Below are positions 10,356 to 20,496 of a DNA stretch of 64,000 nt, in pieces (positions within the stretch are counted from its first letter, which is position 1; each line of letters begins with the position of its first letter). Position numbers and translations under genes: made by a program. Below the pieces are notes generated by a model. That model was not told the DNA's origin. It saw only the letters and a program-made list of their open reading frames with translations, and ran no database searches. Location of the stretch: the NCBI RefSeq assembly GCF_943193135.1, contig NZ_CALPCZ010000008.1:1-64000 (forward strand), in the 5' to 3' direction. Origin of the DNA: Odoribacter lunatus (lineage in GTDB: Bacteria > Bacteroidota > Bacteroidia > Bacteroidales > Marinifilaceae).

Positions 10356-11156
10356 TTATTTAATTTCTATAATTTTTACATCCCGTTCCGGACGATTATT
10401 TTCATCCGTTTTCAACTTCGTAATTCTATCAACCACATCCATCCCCTTTGTTACTTCCCCGAAAATAGTATAAGCTCCATCAAGAAAAGGTATTCCACCC
10501 TCCGTTGTATAGCTTTTTCTCTGTTCCTCCGTTAATATAAATTTCTCTCCGGCAAAAAGTTCACTTACTTGTTCCGATATTTTCTTATTCAATTCCATAA
10601 GAGCATCATAATCTTTTGCCGATTCATATGCCCTGATTTCAACCTCATATTGCTGTTTCACTTTATCAAAAAGTGTCTGCTGCCGACGAAAATTAATTTG
10701 TTCCACTACTGAATCCAATTCTCCCGGACGATAAACATGTCCTTGCACTATATAAAAATGCGAACCGCTAGAACGCCGTTCCGGATTTACATTATCCCCT
10801 TCCCTGGCGGCAGCAATTACCCCACGTTTATGTATTAATTCCGGACGAATCTCCGCGTCAATCTTATAACCAATATCTCCCGCACCCAATATCATTTGAG
10901 AACGGGCATTACGAGATGCAGGATCACCTGTTTGTATTACAAAATCAGGTATCACCCGATGAAACAACATCCCTTCATAATATTTTTCCTTTACCAATTT
11001 CACAAAATTATCCCGATGCTCTGGTGTTACATCATAAAGCCGAATATGAATTTCTCCCACATTCGTTTTTATAACAAATGTATTTTCTTCATTTCTCCGG
11101 CAACCGATCAAAAACAATACGGCCAATAGAATAATTAAAAAGTACTTCATAATCAT
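10356..11156 (-). CDS. Cyclophilin-type peptidyl-prolyl isomerase, lipoprotein
   Basis: Periplasmic, probably membrane-anchored proline isomerase. The N-terminus MIMKYFLIILLAVLFLIGC is a lipoprotein signal with the cysteine at residue 19. Cyclophilin motifs are FHRVIPDFVIQTGD, SGSHFYIVQG and YTIFGEVTKGMDVVDRI. Like its downstream neighbour it carries a helical insertion (about residues 150-210) that makes it 266 residues, well above the roughly 165 of a minimal cyclophilin. The start could also be the second ATG, 6 bases in. It is first gene of the two-gene unit. Confidence 0.93.
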   Translation of the reverse strand: MIMKYFLIILLAVLFLIGCRRNEENTFVIKTNVGEIHIRLYDVTPEHRDNFVKLVKEKYYEGMLFHRVIPDFVIQTGDPASRNARSQMILGAGDIGYKIDAEIRPELIHKRGVIAAAREGDNVNPERRSSGSHFYIVQGHVYRPGELDSVVEQINFRRQQTLFDKVKQQYEVEIRAYESAKDYDALMELNKKISEQVSELFAGEKFILTEEQRKSYTTEGGIPFLDGAYTIFGEVTKGMDVVDRITKLKTDENNRPERDVKIIEIK

Positions 11157-11214
11157 TTTTTAATACTTCTACGCAAAATTAATCTATCCACATAAAAATA
11201 AATAATATTTTTTC

Positions 11215-11222
11215 TAAATTTG
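11215..11222 (+). promoter_or_regulatory. -7 promoter element upstream of SPOR lipoprotein
   Basis: TAAATTTG matches TAnnTTTG and lies 43 bases before the ATG at 11266. No good -33 element is seen. Confidence 0.4.
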
Positions 11223-11265
11223 TAAAATATAAAATTAATTACAACGTCCTAAAATATCATTGAGT

Positions 11266-11676
11266 ATGAAAACAAGTTCTATCTGGCTTTTAACCACGTT
11301 ATTATGCATCATTATTTCATGTAAAGAAAAAAAACAACCGTTGCCGCTTGTAGAAGCACCTGTTGTTGTTGAAAAAGATACATTACCTGAAGACGAGCCT
11401 GTTGTCGAAATAAAAGAAGAGGTGAAGCCTATAAGACATGAAGTCCAAAACTATTTCTTAATTGCTGGCTGTTTTGAGTACAAAGAAAATGCCGACAAAC
11501 TATGTAACAAACTGCAAAAAGAAGGATATGATTCTAAAATCATAACTTATTTTGAAAATTTATATCTGGTATCCTATGACGGTTTCCCGACTCGTAAAGA
11601 AGGTTTGCAAGCACTGAAAGAGATTCGCAAAGAAAAAGGGAAAGAAAAAACATGGCTTTATAAATCAGAATATTAA
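11266..11676 (+). CDS. SPOR-domain lipoprotein
   Basis: Putative lipoprotein whose C-terminal half looks like a SPOR domain (about residues 60-136; FLIAGCFEYKENADKLCNKL and a late LVSYDGFPTRKEG). SPOR domains bind denuded glycan strands of peptidoglycan at division sites. The signal peptide ends in IIISC. A Pro/Val/Glu-rich linker joins it to the domain. The ATG giving MKTSS is preferred over a TTG two codons upstream. A second SPOR-like lipoprotein follows, so these form a tandem pair. Confidence 0.8.
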   Translation: MKTSSIWLLTTLLCIIISCKEKKQPLPLVEAPVVVEKDTLPEDEPVVEIKEEVKPIRHEVQNYFLIAGCFEYKENADKLCNKLQKEGYDSKIITYFENLYLVSYDGFPTRKEGLQALKEIRKEKGKEKTWLYKSEY

Positions 11677-11687
11677 ATTTGAATATA

Positions 11688-11695
11688 TATCTTTG
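11688..11695 (+). promoter_or_regulatory. -7 promoter element between the two SPOR genes
   Basis: TATCTTTG fits TAnnTTTG and sits 16 bases before the ATG at 11712. This suggests the second SPOR gene has its own promoter with a very short leader. Confidence 0.4.
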
Positions 11696-11711
11696 TGCAC
11701 GAAGTAATTTA

Positions 11712-12188
11712 ATGACTCTGCAAATGCAAAAAATAGGATTAATCGGTTTTATTGTGATGTTGTGTGTGATTAGTTGCAAAAATAATCCGCTTCCGCCTCA
11801 GCATTTGACAACAATTCAAGTAGCCCGTAATACGGAAGAATCCGGAAAAACAGCAACTCAAACGAACACTACAAATACAACAGAGTCAGACTCTTATGCA
11901 ACATCCAACAATTCATCTTTAAGAAATTCCCAATCAGAGCAAGGTATGGAGTGGCATATTATTATTGCCAGCTACCGAAACAATGAACGTCAACGGGCAG
12001 AAAAAGTATTAAAGGGATTAAAAGCTGAAAATTATCCGGCACAAATCATTGACACCAAAGGAAGACTAAGAATTAGTATCGAACACCATTTTTCAGAAGC
12101 AAAAGCTTACGAAAGACGTGCCGAATTTTTAAAAATCCCCGGATTCGAGGGTACATGGATTTTAAAAATGCCCTCCGGTAGAGAGTAA
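11712..12188 (+). CDS. SPOR-domain lipoprotein, second copy
   Basis: Lipoprotein of about 158 residues with a signal peptide ending CVISC, a Thr/Asn/Ser-rich linker and a C-terminal SPOR-like region (MEWHIIIASYRNNERQRAEK ... LRISIEHHFSEAKAYERRAE). It is expected to act at the cell envelope on peptidoglycan. The start is chosen at the ATG at 11712 because the TTG further upstream lies inside the putative promoter region; an ATG at 11724 (MQKIGL) is also possible. It ends 14 bases from the convergent rpoN. Confidence 0.75.
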   Translation: MTLQMQKIGLIGFIVMLCVISCKNNPLPPQHLTTIQVARNTEESGKTATQTNTTNTTESDSYATSNNSSLRNSQSEQGMEWHIIIASYRNNERQRAEKVLKGLKAENYPAQIIDTKGRLRISIEHHFSEAKAYERRAEFLKIPGFEGTWILKMPSGRE

Positions 12189-12202
12189 ATATACAAATTC
12201 AA

Positions 12203-13696
12203 TTACACTTTTCGTCTCAAACGGGCTACGGGTATATCAAGCATTTGACGATATTTGGCAACCGTACGTCGAGCAATGGGATAGCCCCGTTTTTCCATTT
12301 GTTCTACTAATTCATCATCTGTTAGAGGTTTCTTTTTGTCTTCCGCAGCGATGATATTTTTTAATACATTCCGCAACTCTCCGGTACTAATCTCCTCACC
12401 GGAACTATTCTGCATGCTGACTGAAAAGAAATCTTTTAACGCATATATTCCGAACCACGTTTGTACGTATTTAGAACTTGAAACTCTCGACACGGTCGAA
12501 ACATCCAACCCGGTAACATCAGCTATATCTCGCAAAATCATCGGTTTAAGCAAATTTTCATCCCCCGTCAGAAAAAATTGCTTCTGAAACTGAACAATAG
12601 CTGTCATCGTAAGCATCAACGTATTATTACGCTGCCGTACGGCATCAACAAAAGAGCGGGCCGAATTCAATTTATACTTTATAAAAGTAAGTACATCCCG
12701 TTTGTTCTTGCTTGATTCCCCCTTTTTATAACCATCTAAAATATTTAAATACGACTTGTTAATTCTTAACTCCGGAATATCTCCCATATTCAAGCTCAAT
12801 TGCAATTCCCCATCAACCAAATCCAAGATAAAATCTGGAATAATTTTTTCCGACGTCTGTTCTAATAAATTACCGGACAACGTCCCCCCTGGTTTCGGAT
12901 TCAATTTCAATATCTCCTGAATCGCTTCCCTCATCTCATCGTCTGACAAATGAAGGCGTCGGGCTATTTTTTCATAATGTTTCTTAGCAAACTCCTCAAA
13001 ACATTCCTCTAATATAGAACGAGCATGACTTAAAACATCATTCGAAATAATACCTTTTTTATGCACAATCTGCAATAAAAGACACTCTCGCAAATTACGG
13101 GCACCGACGCCAAACGGCTCAAACTCCTGAATTATTTTCAGTAAATATTCGACCTCCTCTTCCGTAACTTCAACTCCGGCTCCAAATGCCAAATCATCGA
13201 CAATATTCTCAATATCTCGCCGCAAATAACCATCATCATCAATATTGCCGATAATATATTCCGCAATTTTTCGTTGCATATCTGTCAAATTCCTCACGCC
13301 TAATTGGCTTGACAGATTTTCATGGAAACTGATACTCTGTGAAAAAGTAAAATTTTTCGGATCATCATCCTGAGAAGCGTTAGAAGCAGATAATCGATAC
13401 TCAGGAATATCGTCATCATCCGTCATATAATCTTCCAAAGAAAAATCATCATCATTTTCTTTTCGAATCTCCTCCTCTCCATTACGATCCTCCTCTGCAT
13501 AAACATCCTCTTCTTTATACTCTTCCGTTTCATCTTCCTCCTCGCGTCCTTCTTCCAATAACGGATTCGTCTCCAACTCCTCCTTAATACGTTGCTCCAA
13601 CTGATACGTAGGAAGCTCAAGCAACTTTATCAGCTGGATTTGAAGAGGGTTAATCTTTAAACCTAATTTCTGTTGTAAATGCTGCTTAAGCGCCAT
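12203..13696 (-). CDS. rpoN: RNA polymerase sigma-54 factor
   Basis: Alternative sigma factor that needs bEBP ATPases to open promoters. The N-terminal Q/L-rich region I is visible (residues 1-50), followed by a very acidic linker of Glu and Asp (about 45-90), the core-binding domain and the C-terminal DNA-binding domain with the RpoN box ARRTVAKYRQ at about residue 475. The 497-residue length is typical. It lies 9 bases downstream of asnS, so translation of a core enzyme and a sigma factor is coupled in one operon, an arrangement that looks common in this phylum. Confidence 0.97.
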   Translation of the reverse strand: MALKQHLQQKLGLKINPLQIQLIKLLELPTYQLEQRIKEELETNPLLEEGREEEDETEEYKEEDVYAEEDRNGEEEIRKENDDDFSLEDYMTDDDDIPEYRLSASNASQDDDPKNFTFSQSISFHENLSSQLGVRNLTDMQRKIAEYIIGNIDDDGYLRRDIENIVDDLAFGAGVEVTEEEVEYLLKIIQEFEPFGVGARNLRECLLLQIVHKKGIISNDVLSHARSILEECFEEFAKKHYEKIARRLHLSDDEMREAIQEILKLNPKPGGTLSGNLLEQTSEKIIPDFILDLVDGELQLSLNMGDIPELRINKSYLNILDGYKKGESSKNKRDVLTFIKYKLNSARSFVDAVRQRNNTLMLTMTAIVQFQKQFFLTGDENLLKPMILRDIADVTGLDVSTVSRVSSSKYVQTWFGIYALKDFFSVSMQNSSGEEISTGELRNVLKNIIAAEDKKKPLTDDELVEQMEKRGYPIARRTVAKYRQMLDIPVARLRRKV

Positions 13697-13705
13697 GTAT
13701 TACTA

Positions 13706-15151
13706 TTAAAATTCCGCATTCTTAGGTGTACGGGGGAAAGGTATCACATCCCGAATATTTCCCATTCCCGTAACAAACAACAACAAACGCTCAAATCCTA
13801 AACCGAAGCCGCTATGAACGGCAGAACCGTAACGACGGGTATCTAAATAATAAGACATACTTTCTACTGGTATTCCAACTTCCCGCATACGATTCACCAA
13901 CTTCTCATAATCCTCTTCACGCTGGGAACCTCCGATAATCTCACCGATTTGAGGGAACAAAACATCCATGGCCGCTACGGTTTTCCCATCGGGATTTTGT
14001 TTCATATAAAAAGCCTTTATCTCCTTCGGATAACCGGTCAGGATAACCGGTTTCTTAAAATGTTTTTCCACCAAATAACGCTCATGCTCACTTTGCAAAT
14101 CTACCCCCCAGCCTGTTACCGGATATTGGAATTTACCGCTTTTATTCTGTTTGCTGTTCTTTAATATCTCTATCGCTTCTGTATAAGACAAACGTTCAAA
14201 ATCATGTGTTAAAACAAAATTCAGCTTCTCTATCAACTCCATGGAACGCTCCTCCGCTTTCTTCGTTTTTTCTTCTTCCTGTAAACGGGCACTCAAAAAC
14301 TTCAAATCGTCCATACAATGCTCCAGTGCATATTTAATCAGATATTTCAGAAAATCCTCCGCCAAATCCATATTGTCATTCAGATCATAAAACGCCATCT
14401 CCGGTTCTATCATCCAAAATTCTGACAAATGGCGCGTTGTATTTGAATTTTCAGCTCGGAACGTAGGACCAAACGTATAAATCTTTCCCAATGCCATAGC
14501 TCCCAACTCTCCTTCCAATTGCCCGCTCACCGTAAGATTTGTTGCCCGGCCAAAAAAATCCTGTTTATAATCAACCTCTCCATTCTCTGTCAAAGGCGGA
14601 TTTTTCGGGTCCAGTGTAGTAACACGAAACATTTCTCCGGCTCCCTCACAATCCGAAGCTGTAATCAATGGAGTATGCAAATAATAGAAACCGTGTTCAT
14701 TAAAATATTGATGAATAGCAAAAGCCATCGCATGTCTGATACGAAAAACCGCACCGAACACATTCGTACGGAATCGAAGATGGGCAACCTCCCGCAAAAA
14801 TTCCAAAGAATGCTTTTTCGGTTGAATCGGATATTTATCGGGATCCGCTTCCCCAAGAACATCCAGTACTTTTGCCTGAATTTCCCGTGCCTGTCCGCTT
14901 CCGCTACTTTCTACCAAAAGCCCTTGCACATGAATAGCAGCCCCCGTCGTAATCTTTTTTAAAACCTCTTCCGAAAAATTCTCTGTCTCAACAACAACCT
15001 GTATATTGTTAATAGTAGACCCGTCATTCAAAGCAATAAAATTCACCTGTTTATTACCTCGCTTAGTTCTTACCCAACCGCTAATTTCAACTTCCTTGTT
15101 ACACTCTCCGGATTCCAATAAATCCTTTACGGACACTTTTTTCGTTTTCAT
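13706..15151 (-). CDS. asnS: Asparagine-tRNA ligase
   Basis: Class IIb aminoacyl-tRNA synthetase that charges tRNA-Asn. An N-terminal OB-fold anticodon-binding domain ([19 protein letters not shown]) precedes the catalytic core with motif 2 ([21 protein letters not shown]) and motif 3 [15 protein letters not shown] near the C-terminus. The start is the ATG giving [10 protein letters not shown]; an upstream in-frame extension of 29 codons is not family-like and overlaps hemW. The length of 481 is normal. rpoN follows immediately. Confidence 0.97.
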   Translation of the reverse strand: MKTKKVSVKDLLESGECNKEVEISGWVRTKRGNKQVNFIALNDGSTINNIQVVVETENFSEEVLKKITTGAAIHVQGLLVESSGSGQAREIQAKVLDVLGEADPDKYPIQPKKHSLEFLREVAHLRFRTNVFGAVFRIRHAMAFAIHQYFNEHGFYYLHTPLITASDCEGAGEMFRVTTLDPKNPPLTENGEVDYKQDFFGRATNLTVSGQLEGELGAMALGKIYTFGPTFRAENSNTTRHLSEFWMIEPEMAFYDLNDNMDLAEDFLKYLIKYALEHCMDDLKFLSARLQEEEKTKKAEERSMELIEKLNFVLTHDFERLSYTEAIEILKNSKQNKSGKFQYPVTGWGVDLQSEHERYLVEKHFKKPVILTGYPKEIKAFYMKQNPDGKTVAAMDVLFPQIGEIIGGSQREEDYEKLVNRMREVGIPVESMSYYLDTRRYGSAVHSGFGLGFERLLLFVTGMGNIRDVIPFPRTPKNAEF

Positions 15152-15189
15152 CTTGTTTAAAATAAAAGACATTAAATCAATTGAATTTG

Positions 15190-15197
15190 CAAAAGTA
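15190..15197 (-). promoter_or_regulatory. -7 promoter element for asnS-rpoN
   Basis: On the minus strand the bases read TACTTTTG, a match to TAnnTTTG, 38 bases upstream of the asnS ATG. It lies between asnS and the end of hemW. Confidence 0.4.
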
Positions 15198-15221
15198 AAG
15201 AAATAAGAGCAAAACAACAAG

Positions 15222-16340
15222 CTACAAAAACAGCTCACTGAAAATTTTATCCGAAACCAACCAGCCGGATTCCGTCAGACAAAACAAATCCCTCCCTTCA
15301 ACAGCCCAGCCCCGTTCTACATTACGTCTCATTTGTCCGATAAAATGATCCCAGCAAAATCCGAATTTCTCTCTTAAATCCTTTCCCTTTATCCCCCACA
15401 TAGTGCGAAGACGCGTCATGACATATTCATTATAATAATCAACACAACTTAATTCCTCACGCTCAAAATTTAATTCTTTATTATTTAAAGATTCAATATA
15501 AGTTTTTAAATTAGAAACATTCCATTGTCTCGAAGCCAAATCATAAGAATGAGCGGAAGGTCCGAAACCAATATAAGGCTTTTGCTGCCAATAAGACGTA
15601 TTATGTGTGGAATACTTCCCATTTCTGGCAAAATTAGAAATTTCATAGTGTTCATACCCTGCTTCTTTCAGTAACTGCACAACAACATCATACCGATCCG
15701 CAAGTTCATCTTCCGAAAGAGGGCAAAACAATCCCTTCTGGTATCGTTTTTCCAACACTGATCCGGCATCCACACTCAACATATACACTGAAATATGATC
15801 TACCGAAAGCCCGAGAGCCTGCATCAAATCCTGATGTAAAATTTCCGGAGACTGTCCCGGTAATCCAATAATCAAATCAATACTTATATTATCAAATCCC
15901 AAATGTTGAGCCATTTCAATTCCTTCCAAAACTTGACGGGAAGTGTGTTGTCTGTTGATTCCTTTCAACAAATCATCTTGAAAAGACTGAACACCGATAC
16001 TGAGCCTATTAAAGCCCAATCTTCTCCAACCCTCCAATTTCTCTGCATTCAAATCTTCCGGATTAACTTCTATCGTCCTCTCTGCAAACGGTGATATACA
16101 ATAAACATTTTCCAGCTTTTCCGTCAATATCTGGAGCTCCGACAATGACAAACAAGACGGAGTTCCCCCTCCGAAATACAAAGTTTCCACACCTAAAGTC
16201 CCCATATAATCCCGTCTCAAATCAACCTCGGCACACAAAGCCCGAATGAATGCCTCTTTCAAACGATCCGAAGCAACCGAATAAAAACCACAGTAAAAAC
16301 ATTTACTCCGGCAAAATGGAACATGAACATAAATCCCCAT
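15222..16340 (-). CDS. hemW: HemW-type radical SAM protein
   Basis: Radical SAM protein of the HemW family, thought to bind and deliver heme rather than to oxidise coproporphyrinogen. The cluster-binding motif CRSKCFYC is at residues 10-17 and is preceded by IYVHVPF. GGGTPS follows, then [17 protein letters not shown] and the C-terminal HemW domain. The length of 372 is typical of HemW and shorter than HemN. The ATG giving [10 protein letters not shown] is chosen; a TTG five codons upstream would overlap the preceding gene by 4 bases. Third gene of an operon with the GT2 and LAB_N genes. Confidence 0.92.
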   Translation of the reverse strand: MGIYVHVPFCRSKCFYCGFYSVASDRLKEAFIRALCAEVDLRRDYMGTLGVETLYFGGGTPSCLSLSELQILTEKLENVYCISPFAERTIEVNPEDLNAEKLEGWRRLGFNRLSIGVQSFQDDLLKGINRQHTSRQVLEGIEMAQHLGFDNISIDLIIGLPGQSPEILHQDLMQALGLSVDHISVYMLSVDAGSVLEKRYQKGLFCPLSEDELADRYDVVVQLLKEAGYEHYEISNFARNGKYSTHNTSYWQQKPYIGFGPSAHSYDLASRQWNVSNLKTYIESLNNKELNFEREELSCVDYYNEYVMTRLRTMWGIKGKDLREKFGFCWDHFIGQMRRNVERGWAVEGRDLFCLTESGWLVSDKIFSELFL

Positions 16341-16351
16341 CTTTCTACAAC

Positions 16352-16963
16352 TCAACCGCCTTCTTTATGAAGTAAATAAATATTCCGGCTATACGCTATC
16401 AACCCCGTCGATTGACCCAAAATCAGGACAGGATCCATTCTGTACAATGCATAAGCAACAATAATCAATGAACCCGTCAGGCTAATTAACCAAAAACCCA
16501 TTGGCAACAAAGATTCGTTCTTCTTTCGGGAATACAGCCACTGGTACACAAAACGAAGCGTAAATATCACCTGCCCCATCGACCCGAACACGAGCAACCA
16601 CAAAGGAACATTTTCATTCTTGAAAAACTGTTCGACAAATCCCCCGGCATCTTTCAACATGAACAGTATAGCCACAACCGGCGTCAGCATCAAAACATAT
16701 CGGATTATTCCGGGCAAACCTTGCCAACTCTCTTTTTTATTCAGATTCCAGATATAAATATAATATGAAATCAACTGTCCCAGAATAATAGCAAAATCAT
16801 CCCGCAACCATCCGTAAATAAACAGCAGATAAGCACCTAAAATACTAAGTTTCCAGAAAATCGAAGGAGACACAACCCGCTTCGCCCTCTCCGACATAAT
16901 CCACTGTAACAGCAAACGGGCTGAAAAGAAAAGCTGGGCCAGGAAACCGACAACATAAATCAT
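16352..16963 (-). CDS. Lipid-A-disaccharide synthase N-terminal-like membrane protein
   Basis: Small integral membrane protein of 203 residues containing two tandem LAB_N-type repeats: the pattern FSARLLLQWIMSERAKR near residue 13 and FTLRFVYQWLYSRKKNE near 134. Five or six membrane segments are visible. LAB_N domains occur at the N-terminus of some LpxB proteins and as free membrane proteins beside glycosyltransferases, where a lipid flipping or transfer role is suspected. Here it lies 10 bases after a GT2 gene, so the two likely act together in envelope lipid glycosylation. Confidence 0.85.
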   Translation of the reverse strand: MIYVVGFLAQLFFSARLLLQWIMSERAKRVVSPSIFWKLSILGAYLLFIYGWLRDDFAIILGQLISYYIYIWNLNKKESWQGLPGIIRYVLMLTPVVAILFMLKDAGGFVEQFFKNENVPLWLLVFGSMGQVIFTLRFVYQWLYSRKKNESLLPMGFWLISLTGSLIIVAYALYRMDPVLILGQSTGLIAYSRNIYLLHKEGG

Positions 16964-16973
16964 ATCCCCTGTA

Positions 16974-17705
16974 TTAATTCAGATTACTCTCGGCAATCTC
17001 GTAATTGATATATCGTTTCTTCATCCACCGATAGGCAAAACAATCCTTAAACGGACCGATCAGCCTATTCCACAAATGATACTTCGACACCCCTGCTATT
17101 CGCGGGAAATGCCGCACCGGAACCTGCTTTACCCGGCCATGCTGAAGTTGAATCAAAGCCGGCAAAAAACGATGCATACCTGTAAAAAACGGAATCCGTT
17201 TCGCATAATCAGTTCTCAACACCTTCAAAGGACATCCCGTATCCTCAACACCGTCATGAGTCATTGAACGACGGAAACCGTTAGCAATACGGGAAGAAAG
17301 ATTTTTGACAAAACTGTCTTTTCGACCGGTACGAATACCCATCACCATTTCATACTCCCCGGCGTGTTCCAATAAAAGATTAAAATCTTCCGGAGCCGTC
17401 TGCAAATCGGCATCAATATATCCCACATACTCCGAACAGGCAACATCTATACCGGCCTTCATCGCCGCACTCAAACCGCCATTCCGGGCCAAACGAATGT
17501 GAAAAAAGTCGGAATTCCGCTCACACACCTCTTGAATCAATTGCTCACTGGAATCCGTAGAACCGTCATTTACAAACAACACGCAGGCAGGCATACGGGA
17601 AATCTTCAAAAAAGAGGATAATTCCTGTTCTAACCGCAAAATGTTTCCTTCTTCATTGTAAACAGGAACAATAATCGTCAGTTTATAATCGGCAGATTTA
17701 TTCAT
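16974..17705 (-). CDS. Family 2 glycosyltransferase, DPM1-like
   Basis: Cytosolic or membrane-associated GT-A fold transferase. The N-terminus TIIVPVYNEEGNI, the VNDGSTDSS loop, the NGGLSAAMKAG segment and the metal-binding DADLQ are clear hallmarks of polyprenyl-phosphate sugar transferases. The length of 243 lacks the C-terminal membrane helices of larger relatives; the adjacent LAB_N membrane protein may supply that part. First gene of the GT2-LAB_N-hemW operon and divergent from pyrH. The sugar donor cannot be told from sequence. Confidence 0.9.
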   Translation of the reverse strand: MNKSADYKLTIIVPVYNEEGNILRLEQELSSFLKISRMPACVLFVNDGSTDSSEQLIQEVCERNSDFFHIRLARNGGLSAAMKAGIDVACSEYVGYIDADLQTAPEDFNLLLEHAGEYEMVMGIRTGRKDSFVKNLSSRIANGFRRSMTHDGVEDTGCPLKVLRTDYAKRIPFFTGMHRFLPALIQLQHGRVKQVPVRHFPRIAGVSKYHLWNRLIGPFKDCFAYRWMKKRYINYEIAESNLN

Positions 17706-17750
17706 ACAAATTTTACTTTCAAATTACTCCAAGAATAAAACAAAATTAAT

Positions 17751-17758
17751 TAGCTTTG
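17751..17758 (+). promoter_or_regulatory. -7 promoter element for pyrH
   Basis: TAGCTTTG matches TAnnTTTG, 25 bases before the pyrH ATG. The TTG inside this element is in frame with pyrH and could be mistaken for its start codon. Confidence 0.5.
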
Positions 17759-17782
17759 CTCTACAAAATTAAAGACAAAGGT

Positions 17783-18493
17783 ATGAAATATAAGCGTATT
17801 TTATTAAAATTAAGCGGCGAATCTTTAATGGGAAGCCAAAAATACGGCATCGACGTAAACCGCGTTGAAAGCTATGCCCGGCAAATATCCGAAATCTCAC
17901 AAATGGGAATCCAAATAGGAATAGTCATCGGAGGAGGAAACATTTTCCGGGGATTAAACGGTACAACCAAAGGCTTCGACCGGGTAAAGGGAGACAGCAT
18001 GGGCATGTTGGCGACAGTCATAAATGCCTTGGCACTCAGCTCTGCATTAGACAACGAAGGATGCAAAAACAAAGTACTCACAGCCATCCGGATGGAACCG
18101 ATTGGAGAATTTTATTCCAAAGCAAAAGCCGTTGAATACTTGGAACAGGGGTATGTCACAATTTTCAGTGCAGGAACCGGAAACCCCTTCTTCACGACCG
18201 ACACGGGCAGCAGCCTGCGGGCAATAGAAATAGAAGCCGATGTCATGTTAAAAGGCACAAGAGTAGACGGCATTTATACCGCCGACCCGGAAAAAGACCC
18301 GACAGCCGTAAAATTTGATAAAATCACATACGACGAAATCTACAACAAAGGATTAAAAGTTATGGATTTAACCGCCACCACCATGTGCAAAGAGAACCAT
18401 TTGCCCATTCTTGTTTTCAATATGGACACGGAAGGCAACCTCAAAAAAGTAATAAACGGGGAAGCCATTGGAACCCTTGTCTACGAAAAATAA
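17783..18493 (+). CDS. pyrH: UMP kinase
   Basis: Phosphorylates UMP to UDP in pyrimidine nucleotide synthesis; bacterial hexameric UMP kinase of the amino acid kinase fold. Visible motifs are KRILLKLSGESLMG at the N-terminus, GIVIGGGNIFRG, the GTGNPFFTTDT nucleotide-binding segment and KVMDLTATTMC. The start is the ATG giving MKYKRILLKLSG, for 236 residues, the usual size; the TTG nine codons upstream falls in the promoter. dxs follows after 38 bases. Confidence 0.97.
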   Translation: MKYKRILLKLSGESLMGSQKYGIDVNRVESYARQISEISQMGIQIGIVIGGGNIFRGLNGTTKGFDRVKGDSMGMLATVINALALSSALDNEGCKNKVLTAIRMEPIGEFYSKAKAVEYLEQGYVTIFSAGTGNPFFTTDTGSSLRAIEIEADVMLKGTRVDGIYTADPEKDPTAVKFDKITYDEIYNKGLKVMDLTATTMCKENHLPILVFNMDTEGNLKKVINGEAIGTLVYEK

Positions 18494-18531
18494 AAGGCAA
18501 ATATCGACACCTCCATACCTATCTGTAAATT

Positions 18532-20406
18532 ATGATATTAGATTCTATCAATACACCGGAAGATTTAAAAAAAATTCCGGAAAATTCTTTGGTTGAACTC
18601 TGCGGGGAAGTCCGACGAAAAATTATTGAAGACTGTGCCGAAAATCCGGGACACCTGGGAGCAAGCCTGGGGGTCGTGGAACTCACGGTAGCCCTTCATT
18701 ACGTACTCAATACTCCTTACGATAATCTGGTATGGGACGTCGGACATCAATCTTATGCGCACAAAATCCTCACCGGAAGAAAAGAAGAATTCAAAAACAA
18801 ACGGGTATACGGAGGTATAAGCGGATTTCCCAAAATGGCGGAAAGTGAATACGACGCATTCGGCACCGGCCACTCCTCGACATCCATTTCCGCCGCATTA
18901 GGAATGGCACTGGCTGCGCAAATCAACGGAGAAGAAGACCGTCAATCCGTTGCCATCATCGGCGATGGCTCCCTCACCGGAGGAATGGCATTTGAAGCAC
19001 TAAACAATGCCGGCATTCATAACGCCAACCTCTTGGTTATCCTCAACGATAACAACATGGCCATCGACCCGAACATCGGCGGATTAAGCCAGTACCTTCT
19101 GGATATATCCACCTCCCAGACCTATAACAAAATCAAAAACGATGTATGGAACATGCTGGGAAAATTCAATCGCATCAGCCCCAAAATGCGCAATTTCATC
19201 CAAAACATCGACAACAGCATAAAATCCATGTTGCTTAAACGCAGCAATCTGTTTGAGGCCATGGGGCTACGTTACTTCGGACCCGTAGACGGGCACGACA
19301 TCAACCACTTGGTAAAACTGTTACGTGACCTCAAAAAAATCAAAGGACCCAAAGTCCTCCACTGCATCACCACAAAAGGAAAAGGCTTCAAACAGGCAGA
19401 AACAGATCAGATAACATGGCATGCTCCCGGCAAATACAACAAAGACACCGGAGAATTGATACACGAAAAAAACACCTCTGCGGCTCCCAAATTTCAGGAA
19501 GTTTTTGGAAACACACTGCTGGAACTTGCGAAGGCCAATAAAAAAATCATTGGCATCACCCCTGCCATGCCTACCGGATGCTCCTTAAACATCATGATGA
19601 AAGAAATGCCGGAGCGATGTTTTGATGTAGGCATCGCAGAACAGCACGCCGTCACTTTTTCTGCCGGACTGGCAGCCAAAGGATTCATCCCATTCTGCAA
19701 CATCTACTCTTCATTCATGCAACGGGCTTACGATCAAATCATCCACGACATAGCCCTGCAAAACCTGAATGTCGTACTTTGTCTGGATCGGGCAGGACTC
19801 GTCGGCGCCGACGGAGCAACCCACCACGGAGCCTTTGACCTCGCTTACTTGAGATGTATCCCCAACATCACCATTGCAGCCCCCTTCAACGAAGAAGAAC
19901 TGCGTAACATGATGTACACTGCCCAACTGCCCGACAAAGGACCATTTGCCATCCGCTATCCGCGGGGACACGGATACATGGCCGAATGGAAGACCCCGAT
20001 GAGGGAACTGGAAATAGGCAAAGGACGATGTATCTGTGAAGGAGAAAAAATAGCCGTCATTTCCATCGGCACCATCGGTAACACGGCCTTAAACGCCATC
20101 AGGAAATTTCCGGAAGGAACAGCAGCGCTCTACGACATGCGTTTCTTAAAACCCCTCGACGAACATTTATTGGAACAAATTTTCAACAAACACAACCGCA
20201 TCATCACAATAGAAGACGGTTGCATCATCGGAGGACTGGGAGACGCCGTTATAGAATACATGGCGGTTCACCACCATCAAGCCACCGTCGTCAGAATGGG
20301 AATCCCGGACAAATTCATTGAACACGGAACCACACAACAGCTACGTGCCGAATGCGGATTCGACGAAGAAGCCGTATACAAGCAAATCCGGGAATTATTG
20401 AATTAA
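18532..20406 (+). CDS. dxs: 1-deoxy-D-xylulose-5-phosphate synthase
   Basis: Thiamine-diphosphate enzyme that condenses pyruvate and glyceraldehyde 3-phosphate, first step of the MEP isoprenoid pathway. The ThDP motif starts GDGSLTGGMAFEALNNAG at about residue 144 and ends in NDNNMAI. HQSYAHKILTGR and the GHSSTS segment are family-specific, as is the transketolase central domain with RAGLVGADGATHHGAFD. The 624-residue length is typical. It follows pyrH closely and is probably cotranscribed. Confidence 0.97.
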   Translation: MILDSINTPEDLKKIPENSLVELCGEVRRKIIEDCAENPGHLGASLGVVELTVALHYVLNTPYDNLVWDVGHQSYAHKILTGRKEEFKNKRVYGGISGFPKMAESEYDAFGTGHSSTSISAALGMALAAQINGEEDRQSVAIIGDGSLTGGMAFEALNNAGIHNANLLVILNDNNMAIDPNIGGLSQYLLDISTSQTYNKIKNDVWNMLGKFNRISPKMRNFIQNIDNSIKSMLLKRSNLFEAMGLRYFGPVDGHDINHLVKLLRDLKKIKGPKVLHCITTKGKGFKQAETDQITWHAPGKYNKDTGELIHEKNTSAAPKFQEVFGNTLLELAKANKKIIGITPAMPTGCSLNIMMKEMPERCFDVGIAEQHAVTFSAGLAAKGFIPFCNIYSSFMQRAYDQIIHDIALQNLNVVLCLDRAGLVGADGATHHGAFDLAYLRCIPNITIAAPFNEEELRNMMYTAQLPDKGPFAIRYPRGHGYMAEWKTPMRELEIGKGRCICEGEKIAVISIGTIGNTALNAIRKFPEGTAALYDMRFLKPLDEHLLEQIFNKHNRIITIEDGCIIGGLGDAVIEYMAVHHHQATVVRMGIPDKFIEHGTTQQLRAECGFDEEAVYKQIRELLN

Positions 20407-20496
20407 ATCTCGAATCTCACAAGTGCGAATAGTGTATTTTTTATATTTTTTACAAATATGCGCAACTGTTAATTCTAACCATTCAAAACTTATAAC

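Noticed and set aside
15152-15238. N-terminal extension of asnS by 29 residues
   Set aside because: The extension is Phe/Ser/Cys-rich, overlaps hemW, contains the likely promoter, and family members start at MKTKK-like positions.
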